NCBI GenBank assembly: GCA_910583765.1
Contig: CAJTYS010000008.1
Coordinates: 1-64,000, forward strand
DNA length: 64,000 nucleotides
Direction: 5' to 3'
DNA from: an uncultured Eubacteriales bacterium
Lineage (GTDB): Bacteria; Bacillota; Clostridia; Peptostreptococcales; Anaerovoracaceae
A model generated the notes under the pieces. The model was given only the letters and a program-made list of their open reading frames with translations. It did no database searches and had not been told where the DNA came from. Below are positions 43,725 through 52,882 of this stretch, piece after piece (the stretch's first letter is position 1; each line of letters opens with the position of its first letter). Made by a program: the position numbers and the translations under genes.

Positions 43725-45413
43725 ATGGTAAATGGTGGACAGCTTTTCGCAAAACAGCTGAAAGCGGAAGGCGTTGAGCAAATTTTTACAATATGCGGCG
43801 GACAGATCATGCCGCTAATTTATGGATGCAGAACAGAAGGAATCAAAGTGATCGACATAAGGCACGAAAACGCAGGCGTATATGCGGCAGACGCTTATGC
43901 GAGAATGACAGGAAAACCAGGGGTCATACTGGCCACAGTCACACCGGGAGTCATGCAGACCATGCAGGGGATCGCAGAAGCTAGAGGCGCGAATTCGCCA
44001 GTCATACTCATTGCTGGCGCGATCAGCACGGATGAAGATGACAGTGGCGCAGAGCAGGATTTTGATACATATAATGTCATGAAGTCCAACGTGATATGGT
44101 CGGCAAGGATTTTGAACACAGCAAGGATTCCAGAATATGTTTCAATGGCATTTCGGAACGCATTAAGGGCAACACCAGGGCCAGTTTATCTGGAGTGTCC
44201 TGTAAATATCATGAAAGGGCAGATCCGAGAAAAAGACGTGTTGTTTCCAAGCCATAGCCGTACAATGTCTCAAGCATTCGGCGATCCGGAATTGATCGAG
44301 CAAGCAGCAGACATGCTTGTGAAAGCAAAGTGGCCAGTCCTTGTGGCAGGTGATGGCAGCATCTTTACAAGTCAACATGGTGAATGTGTAAGAGAACTCG
44401 TAGAACATTTGCAAATGCCTGTATATGCCACCACCATGGCAAGAGGCGTGTTTGGAAGTGAAGAGGATCCACTGTTTCGCATAGGAGAAGGCGCATTGTC
44501 AGAGGCAGATGTGATCCTTACTCTGTCAACGACCATGAATTTTCGATTGAATTTTGGAAAGCCTCCCATGGTCAATGAATCGGCAAAATTCATTCAGGTG
44601 CACCCTGACTGTTCTAAGATTGGATTCAACGCACCAGCTCATATTGGAATCGTCGCAGGCGCAGGGATGGCAGCAAAACAGCTTGTGGCCGCAGTAAAAG
44701 TCAAAACAGAGAAACAAGATCGAAGCGAATGGATCAAAAAGGCGGCTGTGCTGCAACAAGCATGCAGAAAACAATGGAATAAAGGCTATGGATATCAAGA
44801 TATAGAACCGATGCATCCTGCGAGGTGCGCGGCGGAGGTGGGGAAATTCCTAAATGAAGAGGGCAGAGATTGGTCTGTGGCAGTGGATGGCGGCGATGCG
44901 TACGAGTGGATGATGCGGGCAGTGACTATCAGCAAGCCAGGGCAGATCGTGGGCTATGCGGCAAATGGAACGATCGGGACAGGTCAAGGGTTTGCCATGG
45001 GTGCCTGGTGCGCGCATAAAAAACCAGTCCTGCTTTATACAGGTGATGGTAGCGTAGGGTTCTATTCCATGGAATTTGACACCATGCAGAGACATGGGAT
45101 GCAGGTCATATGCGTTGTGGCAAACGATGCGCAGTGGGGAATGGTGAAGATGGCAGAGACCATGAGGAGCCCGGAAGAAGTCAGGCATGGCTATATTGCC
45201 ACGGACTTTAAAGAAATGCGCCACTATGAAGACGTGGTCAAGCCACTAGGATGTTATGGCGAATATGTTACAGATGTCAATGAAATCATTCCTGCGATAA
45301 AGAGGGCATACGCATCAGGCAAACCTGCGCTGATCAACGTGAAAGTGAATGACCAGTATCCTTGTCCGTTCACCGTCATGTACGGGTGCGGCGGCGTGCC
45401 AATGGAAGCGTGA
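43725..45413 (+). CDS. Thiamine-diphosphate enzyme of the acetolactate-synthase/carboligase family
   Basis: The 562-residue protein has the three-domain ThDP plan. The activating glutamate is E48 in DIRHENAGVYAADAYARM; the central domain follows; and the ThDP/Mg motif is G440-D441-G442 in YTGDGSVGFYSMEF, continuing to ANDAQWGM. It lies closest in look to acetolactate synthase, glyoxylate carboligase, oxalyl-CoA decarboxylase and the ring-hydrolysing IolD. A decarboxylase, carboligase or C-C hydrolase step is therefore likely. Partial context gives no valine-biosynthesis genes, so true acetolactate synthase is unlikely. AGAAGGAGAG precedes the start at 43725; the frame upstream of it overlaps the cupin gene. 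Confidence 0.85.
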   Translation: MVNGGQLFAKQLKAEGVEQIFTICGGQIMPLIYGCRTEGIKVIDIRHENAGVYAADAYARMTGKPGVILATVTPGVMQTMQGIAEARGANSPVILIAGAISTDEDDSGAEQDFDTYNVMKSNVIWSARILNTARIPEYVSMAFRNALRATPGPVYLECPVNIMKGQIREKDVLFPSHSRTMSQAFGDPELIEQAADMLVKAKWPVLVAGDGSIFTSQHGECVRELVEHLQMPVYATTMARGVFGSEEDPLFRIGEGALSEADVILTLSTTMNFRLNFGKPPMVNESAKFIQVHPDCSKIGFNAPAHIGIVAGAGMAAKQLVAAVKVKTEKQDRSEWIKKAAVLQQACRKQWNKGYGYQDIEPMHPARCAAEVGKFLNEEGRDWSVAVDGGDAYEWMMRAVTISKPGQIVGYAANGTIGTGQGFAMGAWCAHKKPVLLYTGDGSVGFYSMEFDTMQRHGMQVICVVANDAQWGMVKMAETMRSPEEVRHGYIATDFKEMRHYEDVVKPLGCYGEYVTDVNEIIPAIKRAYASGKPALINVKVNDQYPCPFTVMYGCGGVPMEA

Positions 45414-45455
45414 TTTTTTTGACTGCGACTTTATGACACACAGGGGAGATAAACG

Positions 45456-45830
45456 ATGAAAGCAGAATTATTTAGTAAAGATTGCCCGGAAGCCATAGGG
45501 CCCTACTCTGAAGGCATCAAAGCAGGTGATCTCGTGTTCACAGGGCAAATCGGCACATTGAAAACAGGTGAATTGATATCAGAAGAACCGGCGGACCAAA
45601 TGGAACAATGTTTGAGGAACGCGGCATCCATTTTGATGGAAGCGGGTTTGACGTTGGAGCATGTAATTAAATGTACGGTTTATGTAACAGACATGAATGA
45701 CTTTGATGAGATAAACGCAGCTTATTGTAAGTTTTTTTCAAAACCGTATCCGGCTCGGGTATGTATTCAGATCGGAAAGCTGCCCGCAGGCGCAAAGGTT
45801 GAAGTTGACGTGATCGCATATTGTAAATAA
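45456..45830 (+). CDS. RidA-family enamine/imine deaminase
   Basis: The 124-residue protein belongs to the RidA (YjgF/UK114) family: LFSKDCPEAIGPYSEGIKAG at the start, a middle LEHVIKCTVYVTDMNDFDEI and the signature PARVCIQIGKLPAGAKVEVD with the arginine that binds carboxylates. RidA proteins hydrolyse reactive enamines or imines, and related members act in pyrimidine catabolism (RutC-like). It is the last gene of the operon and fits a pathway that releases an amine or imine intermediate. AGGGGAGA precedes the start. Confidence 0.9.
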   Translation: MKAELFSKDCPEAIGPYSEGIKAGDLVFTGQIGTLKTGELISEEPADQMEQCLRNAASILMEAGLTLEHVIKCTVYVTDMNDFDEINAAYCKFFSKPYPARVCIQIGKLPAGAKVEVDVIAYCK

Positions 45831-46092
45831 GGTAGAGAGCGGAATTAGGTAAAATGCTGTCAGCAATAAAGACAGCCATCGGGAAGCCATATTTATGTGT
45901 ACAGCTGCGCAGCAGTTGATTATTTAAGGTGAAGGTGCTGTAATGGAGAAAACTTCTTGATGAAAGATAGGCGTTTTTCTAGAAATGCGGTAGCAGAAAT
46001 GGTATAATGAACGCAGTTAATCAAAATAGCGTTAACGTGAAGGCTGCGTTCATTGAATCACAAATTGGGATTGCGTTTTCAATGAAGATTTG

Positions 46093-46101
46093 TGGTATAA
46101 T
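46093..46101 (+). promoter_or_regulatory. Extended -10 promoter of the TA pair
   Basis: TGG directly before TATAAT (46096-46101) forms an extended -10 box about 50 bases before the antitoxin start. A near copy stands about 93 bases earlier (TATAAT at 46003-46008), so two promoters may serve the pair. The remainder of 45831-46149 (319 bases) shows no gene. Confidence 0.5.
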
Positions 46102-46149
46102 GAATGTAATAAGATATTGCGTATTTCGAGGAAAAAGGGGTTGTGAAAC

Positions 46150-46326
46150 ATGGAAATGTATGTTGACAAGGAAATACAGGAGGAATTAGAAATTTTTGAA
46201 CGACATATCGCACGTTATCAGAATATGCCGCCTGCTGAAAGAAAAAGTCGCGCAAAGCAAAGCTTGATCAGATCAGGCGTTTTAAACGAAGACGGGTCTG
46301 TAAAAGATGCGATTATAGAGAGATGA
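46150..46326 (+). CDS. Small putative antitoxin, 58 residues
   Basis: A short frame starts at ATG 46150 and stops at 46326, 1 base before the next start codon. The product begins MEMYVDKEIQEELEIFERHI, has a middle NMPPAERKSRAKQSLIRSG and ends DGSVKDAIIER. It is a helical, highly charged protein of antitoxin size. Its tight coupling to an ADP-ribosyltransferase-like gene is the usual toxin-antitoxin layout. I recognise no named antitoxin family; the role is inferred from position. Confidence 0.6.
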   Translation: MEMYVDKEIQEELEIFERHIARYQNMPPAERKSRAKQSLIRSGVLNEDGSVKDAIIER

Positions 46327-46327
46327 C

Positions 46328-46930
46328 ATGGAAAGGTTATATTCTAAATTACCTAATTTAGTTTTTGGATTTCATGGCTGCGATAAAAGTGTGGCTGAAA
46401 AAGTTTTGCATGAAAATCAGGAATTAAAATTAAGCATGAATGCTTACGACTGGCTAGGAAATGGAATTTATTTCTGGGAAAACAGTTATTCACGCGCACT
46501 GGATTGGGCTAAAAATACTTCTAAAATCAAAGCTCCTTTTGTGGTCGGAGCCATTATTGACTTAGGACATTGTTTGAATTTAACGGATTTTGGGAGTGCG
46601 GAACTTCTAAAATCCGCATACGAGGTTTTGAAATATAAATCAGAGATCAACGACATACCGCTGCCTAAGAATAGAGGGAAAAGCAAAGATAATGATTATT
46701 TGCTGCGTGATTTGGATTGTGCTGTCATTGAACAGATCCATGAAATCAGGGAAGCAGAAAGTGTTGAACCCTATGACTCTGTCCGAGGATTGTTTCAAGA
46801 GGGCTCACCGATTTATACTGGTTCTGGATTTTTAGAAAAAACACATATTCAGATTTGTATCAGGAATCCTAACTGTATCAAAGGCTATTTCATCCCGAAA
46901 CAGGCTAATAGACATTATGCGATGCCTTAG
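46328..46930 (+). CDS. ADP-ribosyltransferase-like (PARP-fold) putative toxin
   Basis: The 200-residue protein shows the start of an ART/PARP fold: NLVFGFHGCDKSVAEKVL (H16 of an HG(T/C) motif that binds NAD) and NAYDWLGNGIYFWENS (Y48, the GxYF motif). Later come RALDWAKN and a helix-rich part with a DCAVIEQIHEIRE segment that could supply the acidic residue. The fold resembles the DUF3990-type ADP-ribosyltransferases. A toxin that modifies protein or nucleic acid in the same cell is the simplest reading, held in check by the 58-residue neighbour. The 1-base gap supports co-translation. Confidence 0.65.
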   Translation: MERLYSKLPNLVFGFHGCDKSVAEKVLHENQELKLSMNAYDWLGNGIYFWENSYSRALDWAKNTSKIKAPFVVGAIIDLGHCLNLTDFGSAELLKSAYEVLKYKSEINDIPLPKNRGKSKDNDYLLRDLDCAVIEQIHEIREAESVEPYDSVRGLFQEGSPIYTGSGFLEKTHIQICIRNPNCIKGYFIPKQANRHYAMP

Positions 46931-47131
46931 AAATTGTTACATACCGCAAAACACAGATTCACATTAGCGACCTTGTAAAAAATGATTTGAAGTTATGCTG
47001 AGACGTTCCAGCATATGACAAATAAAGAATTGCCCTTTTCCATAGCTTCGTGTAGAATAATACTGCATGGCTGGCGCGGATCGTCATAAGCATCAGGCAG
47101 ACAGCGCACGAAAATGGAAGAGGGTTTTTTT

Positions 47132-48043
47132 ATGGATCTGAACAAGGAAACGAACCAAAAACGAAACATTATCATGGCAGACACAGGCCTGTTGTTCGTA
47201 GCACTGTTTTGGGGCGGGGGCTTCGTAGCGGGGAAATTCGCGCTGCAGGATATGGGGCCACTGAACATCATGGCCTATCGCTACATCGGCGCGGCGCTGA
47301 TCATGGCTTTTTTCTGTGTCAAAAAATTCAAGCTCATCAACAAAAAAATGCTTTTATGCGGCACAATGATCGGCTTTCTCATGTTTTTTGGAAACACCAT
47401 CCAGACCATTGGCCTGCAGTACACGACCCCGGGAAAGCAAAGCTTCATCATTTCCTTGTACACAGTGCTGGTTCCTCTGCTTTCCTGGATCATTTTGAAG
47501 ACAAGACCATCGAAAAAGATCATCACAGCGGCGTTCCTGGCCTTGTTTGGGATCGCGCTGCTGACCTTAAAAGACGATTTTACCATAGGCTTGGGAGACT
47601 TTCTCACCTTTATTTTCGCTATCACCTTTTCCCTACAGGTGGTCTTCATCGGCATTTTCATGAAAGACATGGACGCGACGCTTTTCACGTTTCTGGAAAT
47701 TGCGGCAGCGGCGGTGTTTTCCGCAGTAACGGCTTTGTTGCTGGCAGACGGGGAAAGCTTAATGGATATGCGGGCTTCCTCTCTATGCGGCCTGATTTAT
47801 TTGATGACTTTCAATACCGCCTTTGCTTTTCTGCTGCAAAACTTGTGTCAGCGATTCGCGCCTGCCAATCACACGGCCATCATCCTTTCCACAGAGACTG
47901 TGTTTGGCACGATTTTTGCCATCACTTTGACTGGAGAAGTGTTCCGAGGCCGCATGATCATAGGATGCGCGATGATGCTGACAGCCATTGTGATCGCAGA
48001 GTTCCCGTCTCGAAAAAAGACAAGTGAGAGCTCGGAGACTTAG
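47132..48043 (+). CDS. EamA/DMT-superfamily exporter
   Basis: The 303-residue protein has 10 hydrophobic helices in two EamA repeats, as in drug/metabolite transporters. Typical blocks are LFVALFWGGGFVAGKFAL in the first helix, NIMAYRYIGAALIMAFF in the second, and NTIQTIGLQYTTPGKQSFI in the fourth. Such proteins export amino acids, nucleosides or drugs. I start at 47132 because GAAGAGG lies 8 bases upstream; the ATG at 47114 has none. It stands alone between the toxin-like gene and cca. Confidence 0.88.
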   Translation: MDLNKETNQKRNIIMADTGLLFVALFWGGGFVAGKFALQDMGPLNIMAYRYIGAALIMAFFCVKKFKLINKKMLLCGTMIGFLMFFGNTIQTIGLQYTTPGKQSFIISLYTVLVPLLSWIILKTRPSKKIITAAFLALFGIALLTLKDDFTIGLGDFLTFIFAITFSLQVVFIGIFMKDMDATLFTFLEIAAAAVFSAVTALLLADGESLMDMRASSLCGLIYLMTFNTAFAFLLQNLCQRFAPANHTAIILSTETVFGTIFAITLTGEVFRGRMIIGCAMMLTAIVIAEFPSRKKTSESSET

Positions 48044-48125
48044 GCGCGTGTCAGATTTTTATCCGTGGTTCTTATGCGTGTTGTCGCAAATATAACGCAG
48101 ATTTGCGATGTTTCAGTAATTGATT

Positions 48126-49469
48126 TTATATCTTGTCAGATGCGATCATGGCTTTGGCGGCATCGGTCAGAGCCTTTTTTTCATTGGGCAGCTTACCTTC
48201 CACCACTTGTTCCAATAAGGCGTTGAGGATTCTGCCAATCTCAGGGCCCTGGGGCACGCCCATGGATAGCAGGTCTTTGCCCCTTAGTTCCATATGGCGC
48301 AGGGAAAAGCACTGCTCCGCCGCCAATACCTGATCCACAATTTGGCTGAAAGCCTGAATGTTTGCCACCCGTTCATCTGTATAAACAGGATTTTGGCTTT
48401 TCACGTCCGCGTATTCCAGTTCGATCAAAAGGCGCAGCTGCTCTTCGCCCAGCCTGGCCAGCAGTCTGCGGGCCTGTTTGGGGTCAGGGCGGAACACGAT
48501 ACCATGTTCACGGACCAGCGTTGTGACTGTTTTGCGGGTGGCGTTGTCATATTTCAGCCGCTCCATGACGTGATCCGCCAGTGTTTCACTGAGAAGCTCA
48601 TGTCGGTAGAAATGGCCTCTGCCGTCTTCACCCATGGTCATGGAGCCAGGCTTTCCAATATCGTGGAAAAACGCCGCCAGTTTCAGCACCAGCGTGTTTT
48701 TTACATGGGAAACAGCATGAAGGGTGTGATCCCAGACCGTGTAAACATGGTAAGGATTCCGCTGATCCAGATCGAACATGGCCTTTGCCTCGGGAATGAT
48801 GTGGGCGATGACTTGCCGGTATTTTGCCAAGACCCGCATTGCGCCAGGCCCGCAGAGCAGCTTGTCAAACTCTATGCGGATCCGTTCTGAAGAGATCTGG
48901 TCTAACAAAGGCAGGCAGACATCTAAGGCAGCTGCCGTTTTTCCCTCGATATCAAACTCCAATTGAGAAGCAAAGCGGATCGCCCGCATGATACGCAGCG
49001 CGTCTTCTTCAAACCGTTTTACAGCCGTACCCACGCATTGGATGGTCCGATGCCGCAGGTCGCGCTGTCCGCTAAAGGGATCCACTAATCCGGCGGCAGG
49101 GTGGTAAGCCATGGCATTGATGGTAAAGTCCCTGCGAGCCAGGTCCGCTGTGAGGCTGGAGGTAAACGTCACCTGATCCGGGCGGCGGCCATCGGAATAA
49201 TCGCCATCAATGCGGTAGGTGGTGATTTCAAAAGGCTGGTGATCCATGAGTATGGTCAGAGTGCCGTGTTTTAGGCCAGTTTCAATGACTGGAAAATCAG
49301 AAAAACAGGTCTTCATTTCCTCTGGCCGCGCACTGGTACAGATATCCCAGTCATTAGGCTCTCGGCCCATCAAGCTGTCTCGGACGCAGCCGCCGACAAC
49401 AAAGGCTTCGTGGCCATTAGTTTCTAAAATATCGATCAATCGGCAAACAGATCGGGGAAGTGTGATCAT
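48126..49469 (-). CDS. cca: CCA tRNA nucleotidyltransferase
   Basis: The 447-residue protein adds or repairs the 3' CCA end of tRNA. It has the class II nucleotidyltransferase motif FVVGGCVRDSLMGREPNDWD with D40 and D42 binding metal, then the RRDFTINAMAYHP and RFEEDALRIMRAIRFASQL blocks. An HD domain in the C-terminal half (AAFFHDIGKPGSMTM) marks the type with phosphohydrolase activity. GGAGAC precedes the start. The tRNA at 35053 already encodes CCA, so repair may be the main task for it. No adjacent gene shares this strand. Confidence 0.92.
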   Translation of the reverse strand: MITLPRSVCRLIDILETNGHEAFVVGGCVRDSLMGREPNDWDICTSARPEEMKTCFSDFPVIETGLKHGTLTILMDHQPFEITTYRIDGDYSDGRRPDQVTFTSSLTADLARRDFTINAMAYHPAAGLVDPFSGQRDLRHRTIQCVGTAVKRFEEDALRIMRAIRFASQLEFDIEGKTAAALDVCLPLLDQISSERIRIEFDKLLCGPGAMRVLAKYRQVIAHIIPEAKAMFDLDQRNPYHVYTVWDHTLHAVSHVKNTLVLKLAAFFHDIGKPGSMTMGEDGRGHFYRHELLSETLADHVMERLKYDNATRKTVTTLVREHGIVFRPDPKQARRLLARLGEEQLRLLIELEYADVKSQNPVYTDERVANIQAFSQIVDQVLAAEQCFSLRHMELRGKDLLSMGVPQGPEIGRILNALLEQVVEGKLPNEKKALTDAAKAMIASDKI

Positions 49470-49615
49470 GGTGTCTCCTTTCCGGTGGCTCGGACCATTT
49501 ATATCAATGGGCGGCCTTCCAACTTCTGGGTGTGGCTTCCGATTCTATGCTTCCTATTTTACCACAAAAGGGATATAATAGTGTCATTAAGATTCAAGAG
49601 CAAAGGAGCTTTTTC

Positions 49616-51061
49616 ATGGAGAAAAAATCAAAGACCACGCTGGACTTTTTGCTGGAACACGCAGAAAAAGAGCCAGTTTCTTTTCATATGCCGGGACATA
49701 AAGGAAGTGAGCTTTATCAAAAGCACGGATACGGGACATTTCTCCAGAGATTCATGGATTGTGACATCACAGAAATCCCTGGCGCGGACAATTTGTTTCA
49801 AACAGAGGGAATTCTGCAGGAAGCGCAGCAGCGCTACGGGAGACTCTATGGCGTGGAGCGTTCTTATATGCTCATCAATGGCACCAGCAGCGGGATCATT
49901 GCGGCGATTTTGGCCAGCGTGCCGGAGGACGGGCAGCTGATCATGGCCAGAAACTGCCATAAATCCGTGTTCAACGCATTGTCCCTGGGCAGCATCCAGC
50001 CGGTCTACGTTTATCCAGAGATGATGGAGGAGCATGGGATCTTGGGGCAGGTGACGGCCGAGGAGATCCAGCGAGCCATTGGAGAAAACCCCCAGGCCAG
50101 CGCAGTGATTTTGCCAAGCCCTAATTACTATGGGATCTGCAGCGATATCAGGGCCATTGCCCGCATTGTGCATGAACATGGCAAGATCCTCATTGTGGAT
50201 CAGGCCCATGGCGCGCATTTGAAATGGCTCAGTAAAAAAGAACATGGCGGCGCGGGCCCTGAATGCGCAGAAGAGGCAGGTGCGGACATTGTGATCAACA
50301 GCATTCACAAGACATTGGCGTCTTTTACTCAGAGCGCGGTGTTGAACTTGAATTCTCAGAGAGTGGACCGGTATGTGCTAGAGGACAAACTTCAAGCCAT
50401 CCAAAGCACCAGCCCTTCTTATCTGCTCATGGCTTCTTTGGACATTAGCGCTGATTTGATGGAGCGGCATGGGGCAGAGCTGATGAAAAGTTGGAACCAG
50501 AGCCTGGATCATTTTTATGGGACAGTCAAGAACATCCAAGGCTTGAATGTGATAGAAGATGACTGTTTGCTGGATCGGAGCAAGATCAACATCAATACCA
50601 GCGGCTGGGGCATCACGGCCGCTGAATTAGAAACGCGGCTCATGGAGAGAGGGATTTTTTCCGAGCTGACAACGGGAAACATTCTGATGCTCATGTCTGG
50701 CATTGGAAACCAGCGCAGTGATTTTCAGCGGCTGCTGGAAGCTTTGAAAGAGATCCAGATGGAGGTGGCTTCATGCGAGGCATGGAAAGCACCATCAAAA
50801 ACCCTTGGCGAAAATGGCGGGAAAATGCCTAAAAGATCAGAGCTGTTCCCGATTCCAAAACATAAAAAGAGAGTCAGGCTGGAGGAAGCGGCGGGGATGG
50901 TCTGCGCTGCGTCCATTATTCCTTACCCGCCGGGGATTCCTCTCATTTGTCCAGGGGAAAAGCTGGAAAGAGAAGATATTCAGTATATATCCCAGCTGCG
51001 TCAGGCAGGAGAAAAAGTCATTGGCGTCAATGATGCGGGAGAAGTGACGGTGGGCGCATAG
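49616..51061 (+). CDS. PLP-dependent Orn/Lys/Arg decarboxylase-family protein
   Basis: The 481-residue protein belongs to the fold-type I Orn/Lys/Arg decarboxylase family. The N-terminal PVSFHMPGHKGSEL and the DITEIPGADNLFQ block are family marks. The PLP lysine is in INSIHKTLASFTQSAVL, and the LIVDQAHGAHLKW strand holds the aspartate that binds PLP. The C-terminal domain has MVCAASIIPYPPGIPLICPGE. It probably makes a polyamine or diamine from a basic amino acid. I start at 49616, with AGGAG upstream. An NhaC antiporter follows 126 bases later; both may help pH balance, which is inference. Confidence 0.88.
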   Translation: MEKKSKTTLDFLLEHAEKEPVSFHMPGHKGSELYQKHGYGTFLQRFMDCDITEIPGADNLFQTEGILQEAQQRYGRLYGVERSYMLINGTSSGIIAAILASVPEDGQLIMARNCHKSVFNALSLGSIQPVYVYPEMMEEHGILGQVTAEEIQRAIGENPQASAVILPSPNYYGICSDIRAIARIVHEHGKILIVDQAHGAHLKWLSKKEHGGAGPECAEEAGADIVINSIHKTLASFTQSAVLNLNSQRVDRYVLEDKLQAIQSTSPSYLLMASLDISADLMERHGAELMKSWNQSLDHFYGTVKNIQGLNVIEDDCLLDRSKININTSGWGITAAELETRLMERGIFSELTTGNILMLMSGIGNQRSDFQRLLEALKEIQMEVASCEAWKAPSKTLGENGGKMPKRSELFPIPKHKKRVRLEEAAGMVCAASIIPYPPGIPLICPGEKLEREDIQYISQLRQAGEKVIGVNDAGEVTVGA

Positions 51062-51187
51062 CATTCACCGCATGGGTCATTGCTTTCTGGCGCACCAGGT
51101 ATATGAGAGAAAAGTCAGGAGTGGGAAGGCGTCGATAGCCGCTATGTGAGCGGCTAAACTGATGTTCGTGTCGATTAGAAAGGAAGG

Positions 51188-52525
51188 ATGAAAGATTTGG
51201 ATGTACTGATTGCGTTTGCTGTGTTCATTGTGGTCATGACCGGGTGCCTGATCATGAGCGGTCCCATGCTGCTGCCTTTAGCAGTGGGGTTCGCCTGTTT
51301 TTACATTGTGGCGCTCCGCAAAGGGTTTTCCTTTTCTCAAGTGGCAAAGATGGCGGGAAAGGGAGCCAAGGACTCCCTGGTGGTCATCGAAGTGCTGATG
51401 CTCATTGGCCTGATCACCGCTTTGTGGCGCTCGGCGGGGACCATTACGTTTTTTGTGTATTACGGCATCCAGATCATAACTCCGCCTATGTTCATTTTTA
51501 TTACCTTTGTGCTGGCCTGCCTGCTGTCCTATGCTCTGGGCACTTCCTTTGGCGTGGCTGGCACGGTGGGGGTCATTTTCATGGCTCTGGCAAGGAGTGG
51601 AGGCGTCAGCGAGATCGTCACGGCAGGGGCGGTCATGTCCGGCGTATATTTCGGTGATCGGGGTTCACCGGCCTCTTCCAGCGCCAATCTAGTGGCTGCG
51701 GTGACGCATACCCGGCTTTATGACAATGTGAAAGAAATGATGAAAACCGGCCTCATCCCTTTGGGCCTTTCTGCGATCATTTACCTTGTGCTGTCCATGA
51801 GACATCCCATCACCCATGTGGATGACACCATATTGCATGCGCTGCGCAGCGATTTCACTATCAACTGGTGGCTGGTGGTTCCGGCTGTCCTGATGCTGGT
51901 CCTGCCTTTGCTGAAAGTCAACGTGATGATCGCTATGGCTGCCAGCATCGTCAGCGGCGCTGTGGTTTCCATGGCCGTGCAGGGGCTGTCCTTTGGGGAA
52001 ACCTGTAAATTCGCGGTCATGGGTTACGCTGCCCAAAGCGGCAGCCTGGGAGCGATCTTGGACGGCGGCGGAGCTGTTTCCATGCTGGAAGTCTGCGGCA
52101 TTGTGTTTTTGTCCTGCTCCTATTCAGGGATCTTCAGCGGAACCAATATGTTGGGAAACATCCAGCATCTCTTGGAAAAGCTCATAGGGCGGATTGGAAA
52201 GTTTGGCGCTATGTTTGTCACCGGCCTTGCCACCACAGGGATTTTCTGCAATCAGACCATCGCTTCCATCATGTGCAGCGATCTTTTGGGAAAGCCTTAC
52301 GAAGCGCAGGGGGCCAGCAAAACGGAGCTTGCCATTGACATCGAAAATTCGGCGATTGTCACGGCGGGCCTAGTGCCTTGGACCATTGCCTGCACCGTGC
52401 CTCTGGGCATGCTGGGCGTGGGCATTGAAGCGCTGCCTTACTCAGTGTTTCTTTATTTGATGCCCCTGTGTTACATGGTTACCAAGGGGATCTGGTATGG
52501 TGAAAGCGATCGAGAAAAATCGTAG
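51188..52525 (+). CDS. NhaC-family Na+/H+ antiporter-like transporter
   Basis: The 445-residue protein has about 12 hydrophobic helices and belongs to the NhaC-type antiporter superfamily. Typical stretches are LMLIGLITALWRSAGTITF, the helix break YALGTSFGVAGTVGVIFMAL, the GVYFGDRGSPASSSANLVAA motif and GIFCNQTIASIMCSDLLG. It exchanges sodium for protons, or in related proteins lysine or malate for products. The decarboxylase upstream makes an amino acid:amine exchange role possible. GAAAGGAAGG precedes the start. A clear terminator lies 19 bases behind it. Confidence 0.88.
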   Translation: MKDLDVLIAFAVFIVVMTGCLIMSGPMLLPLAVGFACFYIVALRKGFSFSQVAKMAGKGAKDSLVVIEVLMLIGLITALWRSAGTITFFVYYGIQIITPPMFIFITFVLACLLSYALGTSFGVAGTVGVIFMALARSGGVSEIVTAGAVMSGVYFGDRGSPASSSANLVAAVTHTRLYDNVKEMMKTGLIPLGLSAIIYLVLSMRHPITHVDDTILHALRSDFTINWWLVVPAVLMLVLPLLKVNVMIAMAASIVSGAVVSMAVQGLSFGETCKFAVMGYAAQSGSLGAILDGGGAVSMLEVCGIVFLSCSYSGIFSGTNMLGNIQHLLEKLIGRIGKFGAMFVTGLATTGIFCNQTIASIMCSDLLGKPYEAQGASKTELAIDIENSAIVTAGLVPWTIACTVPLGMLGVGIEALPYSVFLYLMPLCYMVTKGIWYGESDREKS

Positions 52526-52543
52526 TTCATGTAAGAAAGAGTG

Positions 52544-52578
52544 AAAGCTATCGCAATTCAACGGGCGATAGCTTTTTT
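52544..52578 (+). terminator. Terminator of the NhaC-type gene
   Basis: AAAGCTATCGC pairs with GCGATAGC(TTT) around a 10-base loop, ending in a run of six T. Confidence 0.9.
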
Positions 52579-52682
52579 AGTGGTGATTTTCAGGGAAAAT
52601 GAATGTTCCAATGGTGTTTACTATTTTTATCGAAACATTGAATGTGTGTTTAAGATGAACGATGTGATTTTGACAGACCAGG

Positions 52683-52791
52683 GGGGTGACCAGATGGTCC
52701 CCTTATTCTCCAAAAGGAGTAAAAAATCAAAGAAGCCATCTTTAAAAGTGACTTTTCGGACAATTGCGAAAAAATCAAATTGATTTATAGT
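52683..52791 (+). promoter_or_regulatory. Regulatory module A: hairpin, palindrome, box and promoter
   Basis: The module has a hairpin (GGG-T-GACC pairing GGTC-CCC, 52684-52702), the palindrome CTCCAAAAGGAG (from 52708), an AAAAGTGAC box (52744-52752) and a promoter TTGCGA (52764-52769)-16 bases-TATAGT (52786-52791). A 23-base core at 52699-52721 is identical in module B at 58688-58710. The distance from that core to the box (45) and to the -35 (65) is the same in both copies. The NhaC terminator 100 bases upstream makes a pure terminator role unlikely. It controls the 52927-58614 unit. Confidence 0.75.
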
Positions 52792-52844
52792 AGAAGTCAA
52801 TAAAAAGGTATCTTTGCGTGTAGAATATAGGAAGGTGTCTAAAG

Positions 52845-52882
52845 CGCATGATGTTGATAATCAAAAGGACCACATCATAGCG
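52845..52882 (+). promoter_or_regulatory. Leader stem-loop ahead of the first pathway gene
   Basis: CGC-ATGATGT (52845-52854) can pair with ACATCAT-A-GCG (52872-52882) in the untranslated leader of about 130 bases. It may affect message stability or translation; no conserved riboswitch core is seen. Confidence 0.35.

Noticed and set aside
43725..45413. Biosynthetic acetolactate synthase (ilvB)
   Set aside because: No small regulatory subunit or other branched-chain genes are near, and the IclR/NCS1/RidA context points to catabolism.
47209..48027. Second plus-strand frame of 272 codons in the transporter gene
   Set aside because: Its translation is His/Arg/Gly-rich and hydrophilic, while the overlapping frame is a clear ten-helix EamA protein.
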